Made by a program: the position numbers and the translations under genes. From Bacteroidia bacterium (lineage in GTDB: Bacteria; Bacteroidota; Bacteroidia; UKL13-3): a DNA stretch of 64,000 nucleotides. Under the pieces are notes generated by a model. That model searched no databases. It was not told the origin of the DNA and saw only the letters and a program-made list of their open reading frames with translations. Shown piece by piece: positions 1 through 9,400 of the stretch (position 1 is its first letter; every line of letters begins with the position of its first letter). The DNA lies in assembly GCA_025454975.1 (NCBI GenBank), contig JALONK010000009.1, positions 27,186-91,185 of the forward strand, read 5' to 3'.

Positions 1-1049
1 CTTTATCACAACCGAAAGAATCAAACGTTTCCGTTGCTACTATTGCCACAACAACAAATCAAAATCCTGTTGATACCCCAACTCCTGCCAAGCCAATTGT
101 GCAACCACCGTTTGATCAAGATGAATCGCCTTATGGAGAAGATATTAATCCTGAACAATTGCTGGTTGATTCAATTGAGATTATAGATAGTGAAGGTGAT
201 GAGGCTGAAAGCAGAGGAGATGAAGAAGGTGAATTTGATAAACAGTTTACCGGATATAGCGATGTAAGTTATTGGGATTTATGGCGCGACCCGAATTTTA
301 AATTCCAGCAAGCCATGATACCGGCCGGGCATCATTATCCTTTTGATTGGGACACGATAACCATCAATCCATATAAAATATCTTTAGCGGATATGAATGA
401 TACCATTTTACTTCGCTTGAAGGATAGTATGGATTGTGCATTTCATCCTCCTGCCATTGGTGATCTAACTTCTGGTTTTGGTCCACGCAGATGGGGTAGA
501 AAATTGAAGTTTCATTATGGTGTTGATGTGCGAATGGAAATTGGTGACCCTGTTTACGCAATTTTTGATGGAGTGGTGCGTATTGCTAAACGTAGTACAG
601 ATTATGGTTATGTGGTGCTAATTCGTCATTACAACGGATTGGAAACTTTATATGCCCACTTTGATCAGCTATTGGTTTATCCCGGAAAACCTGTTCGAAG
701 CGGAGAAATCATCGGATTGTCGGGAAACACCGGAAGAAGCACAGGCCCGCACCTTCATTTTGAAGTGCGTTTTAAAGGTGAAAAAATTGACCCTAATAAA
801 ATTATTTATTTTCCCTCAGGTTCGCTTTTAAGTGATACATTGCAAATTGATAGGCAATGTTTTTCGCACCTCAAGTTATACAAAGCCCAACAAGCAAAAT
901 TACAAACACGCTATTATGTTGTTAAACGCGGTGATACCTTAGGAAAGATTGCTTATAAAACCGGAGTGCCTGTTAAAACTTTAGCGAGATTAAACAGAAT
1001 ATCTTCTAAAACTAAACTAAAGGCAGGACGACGAATCAGATTGAGGTAA
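1..1049 (+). CDS. M23 family peptidoglycan metallopeptidase with C-terminal LysM domain (5' end outside window)
   Basis: The reading frame is open from base 3 with no stop, so the gene begins upstream of the window and the GTG at 99 is not its real start. The first part is a low-complexity, acidic, Pro/Thr/Asp/Glu-rich linker. An M23 (LytM/lysostaphin) domain follows at about 450-800: it has the zinc-site motif HYGVD (near 514) and the GPHLHFE motif (near 745). The C-terminal 45 residues form a LysM module beginning YYVVKRGDTLGKIA. Known M23 enzymes cut peptide cross-links in peptidoglycan, and LysM binds the glycan, so this is an envelope hydrolase or an activator of one. Any signal peptide would lie upstream and cannot be seen. 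Both metal motifs are intact, so catalytic activity is likely. Confidence 0.9.
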   Translation, partial: LSQPKESNVSVATIATTTNQNPVDTPTPAKPIVQPPFDQDESPYGEDINPEQLLVDSIEIIDSEGDEAESRGDEEGEFDKQFTGYSDVSYWDLWRDPNFKFQQAMIPAGHHYPFDWDTITINPYKISLADMNDTILLRLKDSMDCAFHPPAIGDLTSGFGPRRWGRKLKFHYGVDVRMEIGDPVYAIFDGVVRIAKRSTDYGYVVLIRHYNGLETLYAHFDQLLVYPGKPVRSGEIIGLSGNTGRSTGPHLHFEVRFKGEKIDPNKIIYFPSGSLLSDTLQIDRQCFSHLKLYKAQQAKLQTRYYVVKRGDTLGKIAYKTGVPVKTLARLNRISSKTKLKAGRRIRLR

Positions 1050-1065
1050 ACTTTATAAATTGTTT

Positions 1066-2091
1066 ATGAATACTATCATTGATTTAAGAAGCGATACAGT
1101 TACTAAGCCAACCCCGGAAATGCTTACTGCCATGATGGAAGCAAAAGTGGGTGATGATGTGTATGGGGAAGATGAAACAGTGCTTGCTCTCGAACATAAT
1201 TTGGCAAATATGTTTGATATGGAAGCAGGATTGTTTTGTCCGAGTGGAACCATGACCAATCAAATTGCTATTCAAATTCAAACCCAACCCGGAGATGAAG
1301 TTATTTGTGCAGATAATGCGCATATATTTAAATATGAAGGAGGTGGAATGGCATCAAATTCAGGAGTGCAGGCAAGATTGATTCCCAGTGTTTATGGAAA
1401 AATAAAAACACAAGATATTGATTCGGCAGTGAATGCAGTTGACGTGCACTTTCCACGAACATCACTGGTATGTTTAGAAAATACAAGCAATAGGGGTGGT
1501 GGAAGCTTTTATACCAAGGAAGAGTTACTTGAAATATATCAGTTATGCAATAAACATAATCTTCCTTTGCATTTAGATGGTGCTCGTGTGTTTAATGCTT
1601 TGGCAGTTGCTGATTATGATGCAACCTTTTTAGGAAATAAGTTTAAAACCATATCTGTTTGTTTAAGCAAAAGTTTAGGCGCTCCTGTTGGTTCGGTGTT
1701 GCTGGGTAGCAACGAGTTAATTCAACAAGCTAAACGTGTTCGCAAACGTATGGGTGGTGGAATGCGCCAAGCAGGTTATATCGCTGCTGCCGGATTATAT
1801 GCAATTCAACACCATGTTCAATTATTGCCTACCGACCATCAACATGCTGCATTTATTGCACAAATGTTGCAGCAACAATCTTTTGTTGAAGGAATGCTTC
1901 CCGTTAAAACCAATATCATAATTTTTAAGTTAACCAACGCCGACGTTGCAGATAAGTTTCAACAGTTTTTGAAAACGAATCATATCTTGGCCAATAAGGT
2001 TTCTGCAACAGAGTTGCGTTTTGTTTTTCATTTAAACATTACTTCTGATCATGTTTCTGAATTAGCTGAATGTATAAAAAGATTTAACTAA
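1066..2091 (+). CDS. ltaE: Low-specificity L-threonine aldolase
   Basis: A cytoplasmic PLP enzyme of fold type I that splits L-threonine or L-allo-threonine into glycine and acetaldehyde. The N-terminus IDLRSDTVTKPTPEM is a family hallmark. The PLP-binding lysine lies in CLSKSLGAPVGS (Lys202), and the upstream HLDGARVFNA block holds the cofactor-binding Asp and Arg. The length of 341 residues is normal. A TTG at 1060 would add two residues, but the ATG at 1066 starts exactly where family members do. It lies only 16 bases after the M23 gene on the same strand and may be cotranscribed, although the functions are unrelated. Confidence 0.93.
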   Translation: MNTIIDLRSDTVTKPTPEMLTAMMEAKVGDDVYGEDETVLALEHNLANMFDMEAGLFCPSGTMTNQIAIQIQTQPGDEVICADNAHIFKYEGGGMASNSGVQARLIPSVYGKIKTQDIDSAVNAVDVHFPRTSLVCLENTSNRGGGSFYTKEELLEIYQLCNKHNLPLHLDGARVFNALAVADYDATFLGNKFKTISVCLSKSLGAPVGSVLLGSNELIQQAKRVRKRMGGGMRQAGYIAAAGLYAIQHHVQLLPTDHQHAAFIAQMLQQQSFVEGMLPVKTNIIIFKLTNADVADKFQQFLKTNHILANKVSATELRFVFHLNITSDHVSELAECIKRFN

Positions 2092-2138
2092 CAAGTAGAT
2101 TATCAAACATTTGTTAGAGTTTTAGCATCATTTTTTTC

Positions 2139-2169
2139 TTGGAAGTATAATTCTACTCTGTTAACTTTA
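2139..2169 (+). promoter_or_regulatory. Putative Bacteroidota-type promoter for the small membrane protein gene
   Basis: TTG at 2139-2141, a 20-base spacer and TAACTTTA at 2162-2169, which matches seven of eight positions of the Bacteroidota -7 consensus TAnnTTTG. The predicted transcript would start about 15 bases before the ATG at 2191. Called on sequence only. Confidence 0.35.
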
Positions 2170-2190
2170 CTTGAGTTAAATGAGCAAAAT

Positions 2191-2517
2191 ATGAAACAGC
2201 AAGCTATTCCGGTTGATATGATTTCCCGATTTGATGTAACCGAAAGTATTGATGTTATTAAGCAACAATTGGTAGATGAAGGTTATACAATCGAGGCTAC
2301 CGACGAACTTATTGCAGCAATAAGAAAGCAACGTTACAACAAAAAAGTAAACAAGGCCATAGCAGTTATTGCAGTTGGCTTAATGTTGTTATTTGCCGGT
2401 TTTTTCTGTACTATTTGTTTTCATAACACCACACTAAACTATCAAATTTCTTTGTATGGTTTTACCTCATTAGGTATCACCTTGGTGTTTATAGGAATGA
2501 TTATGATTTTTGGATAA
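2191..2517 (+). CDS. Small two-helix membrane protein of unknown function
   Basis: I do not recognise the family. The 108-residue protein has a soluble N-terminal half (about residues 1-52) that looks like a short helical region, with the sequence SIDVIKQQLVDEGYTIEA. Two hydrophobic helices follow, at about 55-77 and 86-107, with a short polar loop between them. A basic stretch, RKQRYNKKVNK, just before helix 1 suggests the N-terminus is cytoplasmic. It ends one base before the stop of the convergent S9 peptidase gene, so the two 3' ends abut. It has a possible promoter of its own. Confidence 0.7.
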   Translation: MKQQAIPVDMISRFDVTESIDVIKQQLVDEGYTIEATDELIAAIRKQRYNKKVNKAIAVIAVGLMLLFAGFFCTICFHNTTLNYQISLYGFTSLGITLVFIGMIMIFG

Positions 2518-2518
2518 A

Positions 2519-4918
2519 CTATTTTTGTTTCACATATTTTTCGAGCCAACTATCCATTTCCCATAACATGTGTAGTATGTTTTCACGAGCGGCATAACCA
2601 TGACTTTCAAAAGGTAACAAAACCAACCTGGCTATACCTCCATTACCTTTTATTGCTTGAAATAATCGTTCGCTTTGAAGGGTAAAGGTTCCCGGATTAT
2701 TATCTGCATCTCCATGTATTAACAGGATGGGTGTTTTTAGTTGATGAGCATAAGTGAATGGCGACATTTTTTGATATACTTCTTGGGCTTGCCAATACGA
2801 GCGTTCTTCCGATTGAAATCCAAATGGTGTTAATGTTCGATTATAAGCCCCGCTGCGAGCAATACCGGCAGCAAACAATCCTGAATGAGCCAATAGATTT
2901 GCTGTCATAAATGCTCCGTACGAATGTCCCATTACAGCACATCTTTTCGGATCAATTATCCCCATGCTGTCTAAAGTTTGAATGGCAGCTTCAGCATTGG
3001 CAAGCAATTGTTCAATATAAGTGTCGTTTGGTTCTTCATTGCCCTTTCCTATGATTGGAAATTGAGCATCTTCGAGCACTGCGTATCCCCTTAATACCCA
3101 AAATACAGGTGATGCCCAGTTAATAGCTATAAATGCATGAGGTGATTCTTTAATTTGTGCTGCGGTTTTATCATCTTTAAACTCAGTTGGATAAGCCTCC
3201 ATTAATAAAGGTAAACGGTTTTGTTTACCTGTTACATAACCGGGAGGTAAGTATAATGTGGCTGATAATTTCACTCCATCCTTGCGTGTATAATAAATTT
3301 TTTGTTTGCGCACAGAAGCTAATGATTGGTATGGATTTACCCGAAAGGTTAATTGTGTAATTTTATTTTTTGCGGCATAATTTCTAAGATATAAGTTTGG
3401 ATAAACTGTTGGACTTTCAATAGATGTTAATACTAATTTTTTATCTGCATCAATCAGCCTTACAATTCTTTCATAAGTAGTTTTTCCATCAGCTTGCCAT
3501 ATGCGTAATTTTTTAAATGTGAGTGTATCAATGATGTCTAAAAATGGTTTGTTACCTTCAGGTGAATATCCTTCTCCAATCAAATAGATACTGCCGGTTG
3601 AAGTGTATTGAATTACCTCACGGTTGTAGCTATTAAAAGTAGTAACCACATTTCCCGGATCGGTATAAACATCTTCACTGCTTCTATTCATTATTTCTTT
3701 TTTGCCCCCGTTATTAAAGTTTACATGATACCATCGTGTGTTTCTGGTTTTATACCAAAAGTCGGTAACCAATGCAAATCCTTTTTCACCAAAAACTATA
3801 TTCCTTAATCGGTTGGGCAATGATAATATTGCTTTTGCCGAACCTCCCTTCATGTCTTGCTCATAAATTACATCACGGTATTCACTCGCTACGGCTGGGT
3901 CGCCACCATCCGGTGCTTCACACCAAATTAAAGTTGCAGGTTTATCATTCCTCCACATGATGTTTCTTTTACCGGCTTCAACCGCATCAAAACTAATTGG
4001 TGTTTTATCTTGCAACGGACGAACGTAAAACAAGGCTTTTACGTTGTTACTGATACTTAAAATATTTACATGAGTAGGGAAGAAACTGTAAGGTAAAGTA
4101 TAACTAAATGGTTCAATTACGGTTTCTACTAACCAAAATTGATTATCGGGTGAAGGTGAAAGACGTTTGTAGATGGCAGGAGGGAGATGGTTTTTTGTTT
4201 TGCCGTCAACACCTACAAATTCAATTGATGATTCGGTATAGTATTTAAATTTTGTTTCGTCTTGCTTGTTTCTTAATAAATCTTGATAAGTTCGGGCTGC
4301 TGACTTATTACCTGTGGCGTCTTGAACAGTTGGTCCTTTTGGTAATTCAGCCACATCGCTGTATTTCGTTTTATTACCTTTGTTTTTGTAATAGATGCCT
4401 GATTCATCATCAGCCCAAAAATAAGCGGCACCCATCACGTTATTTAACTGGTTTGCAATTACCTCCTTTGCTTCTCCGGTTCCAACGTCAATCATCCATA
4501 AACTTAAACCCGACTCGTTCACTTGAATGAAAGAAACATAATGTTCAACCGGTGAAAATTGAATTGATTTAGCTTTAAGCGGAACCGGTAATCCTTTAAG
4601 TGGAATGTTTTTTCCATTTAAAACCTGTAGTTGTATCCCGGTATAATATGGGGCTCTCGACTGATCAAAGTTATTAGGATTTATTCTTAATCCAGCTAAG
4701 CGTAACTCAGGAGCAGCAAGTTCTTCCAGTTCGTTATACAAAGGGCGTTCCAATAATAATAAATACTCATTGTTTCTGCTTATCAGGGTTTGTAAAGGAG
4801 CTTTTACATCTGCCAACTCCATAATTTCTTTTGGTGGTTGTTGAAATTGGATTTGAGCATGGCTTACCCAAGTTGTAAGAACTAAACAAATAGAAAAGAT
4901 AATATTTTTCATACGCAT
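2519..4918 (-). CDS. S9 family (prolyl oligopeptidase superfamily) peptidase, glutamyl-endopeptidase-like
   Basis: A secreted serine peptidase of 799 residues. The first 21 residues form a signal peptide ending near SHA-QI. A long region likely to be a beta-propeller covers about residues 60-560, and an alpha/beta-hydrolase domain completes the protein. The nucleophile motif is GHSYGAFM, with Ser666. The other triad members are probably Asp739 (in HGDADNN) and His773 (in ESHGY). The GHSYGAFMTANLL block resembles the S9D (glutamyl endopeptidase) branch more than DPP-IV, so cleavage after Glu is an inference. The gene stands alone on the minus strand, separated from the mks operon by a terminator at 4931-4965. 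Confidence 0.88.
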   Translation of the reverse strand: MRMKNIIFSICLVLTTWVSHAQIQFQQPPKEIMELADVKAPLQTLISRNNEYLLLLERPLYNELEELAAPELRLAGLRINPNNFDQSRAPYYTGIQLQVLNGKNIPLKGLPVPLKAKSIQFSPVEHYVSFIQVNESGLSLWMIDVGTGEAKEVIANQLNNVMGAAYFWADDESGIYYKNKGNKTKYSDVAELPKGPTVQDATGNKSAARTYQDLLRNKQDETKFKYYTESSIEFVGVDGKTKNHLPPAIYKRLSPSPDNQFWLVETVIEPFSYTLPYSFFPTHVNILSISNNVKALFYVRPLQDKTPISFDAVEAGKRNIMWRNDKPATLIWCEAPDGGDPAVASEYRDVIYEQDMKGGSAKAILSLPNRLRNIVFGEKGFALVTDFWYKTRNTRWYHVNFNNGGKKEIMNRSSEDVYTDPGNVVTTFNSYNREVIQYTSTGSIYLIGEGYSPEGNKPFLDIIDTLTFKKLRIWQADGKTTYERIVRLIDADKKLVLTSIESPTVYPNLYLRNYAAKNKITQLTFRVNPYQSLASVRKQKIYYTRKDGVKLSATLYLPPGYVTGKQNRLPLLMEAYPTEFKDDKTAAQIKESPHAFIAINWASPVFWVLRGYAVLEDAQFPIIGKGNEEPNDTYIEQLLANAEAAIQTLDSMGIIDPKRCAVMGHSYGAFMTANLLAHSGLFAAGIARSGAYNRTLTPFGFQSEERSYWQAQEVYQKMSPFTYAHQLKTPILLIHGDADNNPGTFTLQSERLFQAIKGNGGIARLVLLPFESHGYAARENILHMLWEMDSWLEKYVKQK

Positions 4919-4930
4919 GTATATTGTAAA

Positions 4931-4965
4931 AACAGCCCTTTAAGTGTGATACCAAAAGGGCTGTT
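4931..4965 (-). terminator. Rho-independent terminator of the mks operon
   Basis: An 11-bp perfect stem (AACAGCCCTTT at 4931-4941 with AAAGGGCTGTT at 4955-4965) and a 13-base loop. Read on the minus strand it is followed by TTTTT, so it ends transcription coming from mksE and separates it from the S9 peptidase gene. Confidence 0.85.
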
Positions 4966-4985
4966 ATAGAAAATAAAAATTTTAT

Positions 4986-5528
4986 TTATTCGGCTTCTTC
5001 TTCAACCGTATTCTGTTGCAGTTTCCCTTTCGCAAAGTTTTTGGCAAAATCCATAAACACTTTGTAAGCAGGAGTGAAGGTGAATTTTTTATCGGAATTT
5101 CTATCAATAATATTCCTTCTGTTTAAGGTACCGATAAATTGTTTACGGGCTTCACTGTTTTTCAGTTGATTATTGTTTTGTATAAGGTCAACATACGATG
5201 AATTGTCGAACAAGTTATCAATCTGTTCAGCATCAAATTCGGCATATTGAATTTCGTCTAAAAAGTTCTTGCCTTCTTTATCAAGTTCATAACATAAAAG
5301 TCCGATAAAAATACAGATGTCGCGGCTAAGCATTTCCATCGTTTCTTCACTAATTAAATAGGCGTAATCAGATTTTATATCAAGATAAAAATCGAAGGTT
5401 TCTTTAAAAAACTTGCCATAAAAGTCGGTATTGTTTTTTAATTCAATAAACTTCGCATCGGTTGCCAAAATAAATTTGCCATCCAATAAATCACCTACAA
5501 TTTCTTTATGATATCTAGGAAAGTCCAT
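4986..5528 (-). CDS. mksE: Condensin subunit MksE (MukE-like)
   Basis: A 180-residue protein resembling MksE/MukE, the winged-helix kite subunit that bridges the kleisin to the SMC heads in Muk-type condensins. The N-terminal part, with EIVGDLLDGKFILATD, matches the start typical of MukE-like proteins. The charged tail EEEAE ends the protein. It is the last gene of the three-gene unit. Its start overlaps the end of the kleisin gene by 14 bases, which implies translational coupling and fixed stoichiometry. It is shorter than E. coli MukE (about 230 residues). A terminator follows directly, so there is no fourth gene. Confidence 0.78.
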   Translation of the reverse strand: MDFPRYHKEIVGDLLDGKFILATDAKFIELKNNTDFYGKFFKETFDFYLDIKSDYAYLISEETMEMLSRDICIFIGLLCYELDKEGKNFLDEIQYAEFDAEQIDNLFDNSSYVDLIQNNNQLKNSEARKQFIGTLNRRNIIDRNSDKKFTFTPAYKVFMDFAKNFAKGKLQQNTVEEEAE

Positions 5529-6717
5529 ATCGTTTTATTTTAATTTTTGGTACACGTAAATTCATTTCTGTAGTTCTTATCACCATGCGATCGGCCGAGG
5601 CATCAAACTCCAATTCAATATCGTCTTCAAATAGGAGTGTGCTTAGTGAGAAGAATTTTTCTGTTTCAATTTCTTTATATTCACCCCTCAAGGTTTTTCC
5701 TGCCCATTCAAAAAAGTTTGGCATTGGTAATTCCTTAATCATGGCATCACGATAAAATTCTTTATTGAAAATCCATTTATCTTTTGCATTTAAATCGGGC
5801 TCATCTAAATAAATATCGCTGGTATACATGTATTCCTGCACATATTCTAAGGCATTAAAATACATGGCATTATTGTATGGATAAGCACGTTTTGATTTTG
5901 GCACAAATGGACCTTTTACTTTGTCAGGATTTTTTAAAAATTCAATCCACCCTGTTAAAATCATTGATTCACTTCTAATGCGCTCAATTAACGGTAAAAG
6001 TTCGTTGGTTAATATTTTCGACTGACGCAATAAGTCGTCATTTGTTTGTACCAAAAAGGTATAAAGTTTTTCAAACTGTTGACGAGCGGTTTCATCATCA
6101 AAGTTTAAACGACGGACATTTATATATTGCGAAATATCTAATAGCCTGTTGGTGATAGATTGGCTATGACTAACATCTAAAATTGAATTTAATGGAGTGA
6201 TGTAATAATCAATCCAAAAACTTGCTTTACGAACCTTTTCTCGGTAGTCTATTTTGTCAACATTCGATTTGAGTTCTTTGGTTTCACTAATCAACCTAAT
6301 TGTATTTTTTTCTACGGCTTCGGTAAAATCACGTACTTCATTATATAAATCAGTGATGCGTTGTAATAAAATATTACGGTCTTTACCAATGCCTTCTTTT
6401 ATTTTTTTGAATAATGAAGTGATGGAGTGTTCATATTTTTCAATGGTTTCAGGCAGCAACGGTTTAAACTCGCTGAGGATAAACTCAAGGAACTTAAAAT
6501 ATACAGGCCTGATTTCATAGTCATCAGCAACCTTCTTGAAAAATTTGTATTCGATTAGTTTGTTAAGAATGTCGTGATCATATTGCGACATAATTTTATT
6601 CAATACTTCTCTCTTAACAAGACCTTCTTTCACTTGTATATCAAACAACTCTTTAATCATGTCGTAATAGTTCGACATGAAATTGAGGATTGTTTTTGGT
6701 TCGACTCTAATGCTCAT
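5515..6717 (-). CDS. mksF: Condensin kleisin subunit MksF (MukF-like)
   Basis: A 400-residue, mostly helical protein in the kleisin position of an Mks operon. The N-terminal part (about 1-90) looks like a winged-helix dimerisation region, residues 90-260 are helical or coiled coil, and the C-terminal part (about 320-400) would bind the SMC head. In MukF-type kleisins these parts join two SMC heads into a ring. The call rests on size, helical make-up and position between the SMC gene and the MukE-like gene rather than on one diagnostic motif. It starts 22 bases after mksB and overlaps mksE by 14 bases. It is shorter than JetA of Wadjet systems (usually about 480 residues). Confidence 0.72.
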   Translation of the reverse strand: MSIRVEPKTILNFMSNYYDMIKELFDIQVKEGLVKREVLNKIMSQYDHDILNKLIEYKFFKKVADDYEIRPVYFKFLEFILSEFKPLLPETIEKYEHSITSLFKKIKEGIGKDRNILLQRITDLYNEVRDFTEAVEKNTIRLISETKELKSNVDKIDYREKVRKASFWIDYYITPLNSILDVSHSQSITNRLLDISQYINVRRLNFDDETARQQFEKLYTFLVQTNDDLLRQSKILTNELLPLIERIRSESMILTGWIEFLKNPDKVKGPFVPKSKRAYPYNNAMYFNALEYVQEYMYTSDIYLDEPDLNAKDKWIFNKEFYRDAMIKELPMPNFFEWAGKTLRGEYKEIETEKFFSLSTLLFEDDIELEFDASADRMVIRTTEMNLRVPKIKIKRYGLS

Positions 6718-6739
6718 AATGTGATGTTTGGTTAAAGAA

Positions 6740-9400
6740 TTACACTTCCAGTTTTAAGTTTTTATCTAAAACTTCACCATAAGCAGCATTGGTTTTTTCG
6801 TTGATGTTAATTTTACCTGTGCTTCTGAAAATAAAATAATATTTACCAAAGCCCGGTACAGCGTCAGGTGCAGCAAAAATTGGAATAAAATAATGGTCTT
6901 TACAAAAACGTACCAGTTCCGGACGATTTTGTTTATCAATTGTTGCTACCTCATCAATAAACAAGGCAATTCTATTTTCATGGTCGGCAACTGCCAAACG
7001 ATTAATAATATTCATGATAATCACCAAACGAATCATTTTGTCGGTTCCATCACTTTCAATTTGCTGACTTAAATCTACTTGTTTGGTGCTGCCTTTTCTG
7101 CTTAAGTGTAAGGTAATATCAAATAAATCATCAAACTCTATTTGTGCCCCGGTTTCTAAATAGTGATCAAGCACCTTTAAGTTTTCACTGTTGTCGAACT
7201 CAAACATCAACTGTCCGCTTACCTGTTGAATCTGACTTATTTTTTTTACCTCATCCACCAATCGTTTGTTATCAATCAATTCAATCGTAAGCGATTCAAT
7301 ATCGGAAATACGTGTTTGCGAAAGTTTAGAGTTAAACTTATTGTAAATAAATTCTTTAAACTCTTCATATCTTTTTAATAAGGTGTAGGCAGGGTTTGCA
7401 AACTGTGTTGATATACTCTCCAATAACGATTGAATACTTCTTTCTTTATCTTCAACTAAAGCTACCTCTTCTTCTACATATTTAATAAAATCGTTTTCAT
7501 CAGCGAAAGTACTTTGTAATTTATCTCTTAGTTTTTCAAATAAATGGTCTTTGTTTGATTTTAGCGTGATGCGGTCTTGCCAGTTAAGCTTAATTTTATT
7601 AAACAACTGGTCTAAACTTTCATTGGTCTCAAATTCCTCTCCTGTTAGTCCTAACTCATCAATTTCATGCTTCATTTCAATGAGCCTGTTGATGCGTTCC
7701 TGACGTTTTTGTTTATCGTCTAATAAATCCCTCAGCTCATTACTTTTTCTTGCAATGGTTTTTGCGATTTGTTTTTGCGCGGTTTCAAATTGCTCTTTCT
7801 GCGCCATCAAATCGTTAATATCAGCTTTTAATCGCTCGGCATTTTTTACTAATTGTGGTTTAGTTTTAATGCGGTTAAGCTTAATTTTTATTTCATCAAT
7901 TTTTGTGGTGATGCCATTCAATTCGTTAATAGAGGCTTCCATGTCCTTCACCACCTTTAACAAACTTTCTTGTTGAGCTCTATCTTCTTTTAGTGCGGCT
8001 AATTCATCCTTTAATTCATCAACATTTTTAAAATCTTTAATGGTAATGTTTTTTGATAAATCAATCTGACCATCAAATATGGTAAGGGTTTGACTAATCT
8101 TATGTATTTGTTTAAGAACCTGATCTCCCGGTAAACTACTTACCTGCTCACTTAAAATTGAATTTAATAATTTTCGGTTTTCAACTGAACCCGAAATTTT
8201 ATTAATTAATAAATTGCTATAGTTTTTTACCTGCATTTCAATGCGAGTAATTTGGTCGGTTATTCTAACAATCTTGTTTTCAATTTGCTGGCTGTTTAAC
8301 TTTTGCAATTCAGCCATAGTAATTCGACTTTCAATACTTTTTCTTTGCAGGTCGAGATTAGCTAATTGTTCGTTTAAAATATTAACCGGTTCATACGAAT
8401 CAATTTCTTTTAATTCACTCTCTTTTTCTGCCAATAACGAACTGCGTTCCCTGATTTCAACTTCCTTACCACCAATTTTTCTGTCGAGTTCAGCTTTTTC
8501 GGGAATTAAATCCTCATTGATTTCTGTATTTAATTTACCAATACTTTTGTCCTTTTCATGCAATTGTACCTGAAGTTCGGGTAAGGTATGGTTATAACTT
8601 TTATTAAATCCAAAATACAACTCGCTTAAAATACGGGCTTTTGCGTTGTATTGACTAACCAATTCTCTGAAATCATCAAACTCATTTTTAACCGATTTAA
8701 GGTTACGAATTTCATTATTGATTCGTTTAAGATCTAAAATGTCTTTTTTGTTTTTTTGCGAAAAATTTAACGTTTCATTTTCCCTGTTATCCGCTACAAT
8801 AAGCGCTTCTTTTAAGTTTTTATTGGTAATTAACTTGGTATTGATTAAATAACGATAGATACGTGAAAAGTTATTACTTATACCTTCGCTTCTAACGCTA
8901 TCATCAAGCCATACCACACCATTGTTGCGCTTACCTCTTTGGTAAACAAATTGGAATACCTCGCGTTTATCTTTAAACATTTCAAGACCTAAACCTGAGG
9001 CGGCAATTTGTTCTTTTACCTCCTCAAATTTTAACAATCGTTTATCGTCGCCAATAAAAAAGTCTTCTTTATATTCACTATCAAACTTGTAGTATTCTAA
9101 ATTACTTTCAGCATCCCTTTTTACCAAAATACTGTAATATGATTTTTTAAATACTTCGAATACAATATAACTTTGATTATGGTTAGGGAAATAATGATGA
9201 ATGGTTTCTTTGTCACCTTTACGATTACCACTAAAACTCATTTTTTGTCCATCAATGATGAATAAAAAGTTGAGGGCATATATAAGTGTACTTTTTCCAA
9301 TATTGTTAGGCCCTACCAATTGTAGGCTATCGCAATCATCCAGGCGCACTTCGGCTTTCCCGTACACTTTACTGTTTAAAACAATTACACGCGTTAACAT
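6740..9400 (-). CDS. mksB: Condensin SMC-like ATPase MksB (MukB/JetC-like)
   Basis: An SMC-type ATPase of 886 residues with its head split between the two ends. Walker A is GPNNIGKST at residues 30-38. The signature-like motif ESDGTDKM lies at about 782-789, and Walker B is IALFIDE at about 811-817. Between them, about residues 230-720, are long heptad-rich coiled coils broken near 440-480, where a small hinge would sit. Such ATPases load on DNA and extrude loops or trap plasmids. It is the first gene of the operon. It is compact compared with E. coli MukB (1486 residues) and typical JetC (about 1100), so its arms must be shorter. RecF/RecN-like ATPases are excluded by the Muk-style signature and the partner genes. 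Confidence 0.85.
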   Translation of the reverse strand: MLTRVIVLNSKVYGKAEVRLDDCDSLQLVGPNNIGKSTLIYALNFLFIIDGQKMSFSGNRKGDKETIHHYFPNHNQSYIVFEVFKKSYYSILVKRDAESNLEYYKFDSEYKEDFFIGDDKRLLKFEEVKEQIAASGLGLEMFKDKREVFQFVYQRGKRNNGVVWLDDSVRSEGISNNFSRIYRYLINTKLITNKNLKEALIVADNRENETLNFSQKNKKDILDLKRINNEIRNLKSVKNEFDDFRELVSQYNAKARILSELYFGFNKSYNHTLPELQVQLHEKDKSIGKLNTEINEDLIPEKAELDRKIGGKEVEIRERSSLLAEKESELKEIDSYEPVNILNEQLANLDLQRKSIESRITMAELQKLNSQQIENKIVRITDQITRIEMQVKNYSNLLINKISGSVENRKLLNSILSEQVSSLPGDQVLKQIHKISQTLTIFDGQIDLSKNITIKDFKNVDELKDELAALKEDRAQQESLLKVVKDMEASINELNGITTKIDEIKIKLNRIKTKPQLVKNAERLKADINDLMAQKEQFETAQKQIAKTIARKSNELRDLLDDKQKRQERINRLIEMKHEIDELGLTGEEFETNESLDQLFNKIKLNWQDRITLKSNKDHLFEKLRDKLQSTFADENDFIKYVEEEVALVEDKERSIQSLLESISTQFANPAYTLLKRYEEFKEFIYNKFNSKLSQTRISDIESLTIELIDNKRLVDEVKKISQIQQVSGQLMFEFDNSENLKVLDHYLETGAQIEFDDLFDITLHLSRKGSTKQVDLSQQIESDGTDKMIRLVIIMNIINRLAVADHENRIALFIDEVATIDKQNRPELVRFCKDHYFIPIFAAPDAVPGFGKYYFIFRSTGKININEKTNAAYGEVLDKNLKLEV

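Noticed and set aside
1060..1065. TTG start of threonine aldolase at 1060
   Set aside because: Adds two residues not present in the family; the ATG at 1066 is better.
2092..2138. A riboswitch upstream of the small membrane protein gene
   Set aside because: The gap is short, AT-rich and shows no stable multi-stem fold; only a promoter-like pair is visible.
4986..9400. A Wadjet anti-plasmid defence operon
   Set aside because: No JetD-like topoisomerase-VI-related nuclease is next to it, a terminator ends the operon, and gene order and sizes differ. Kept as an Mks condensin with the defence role open.
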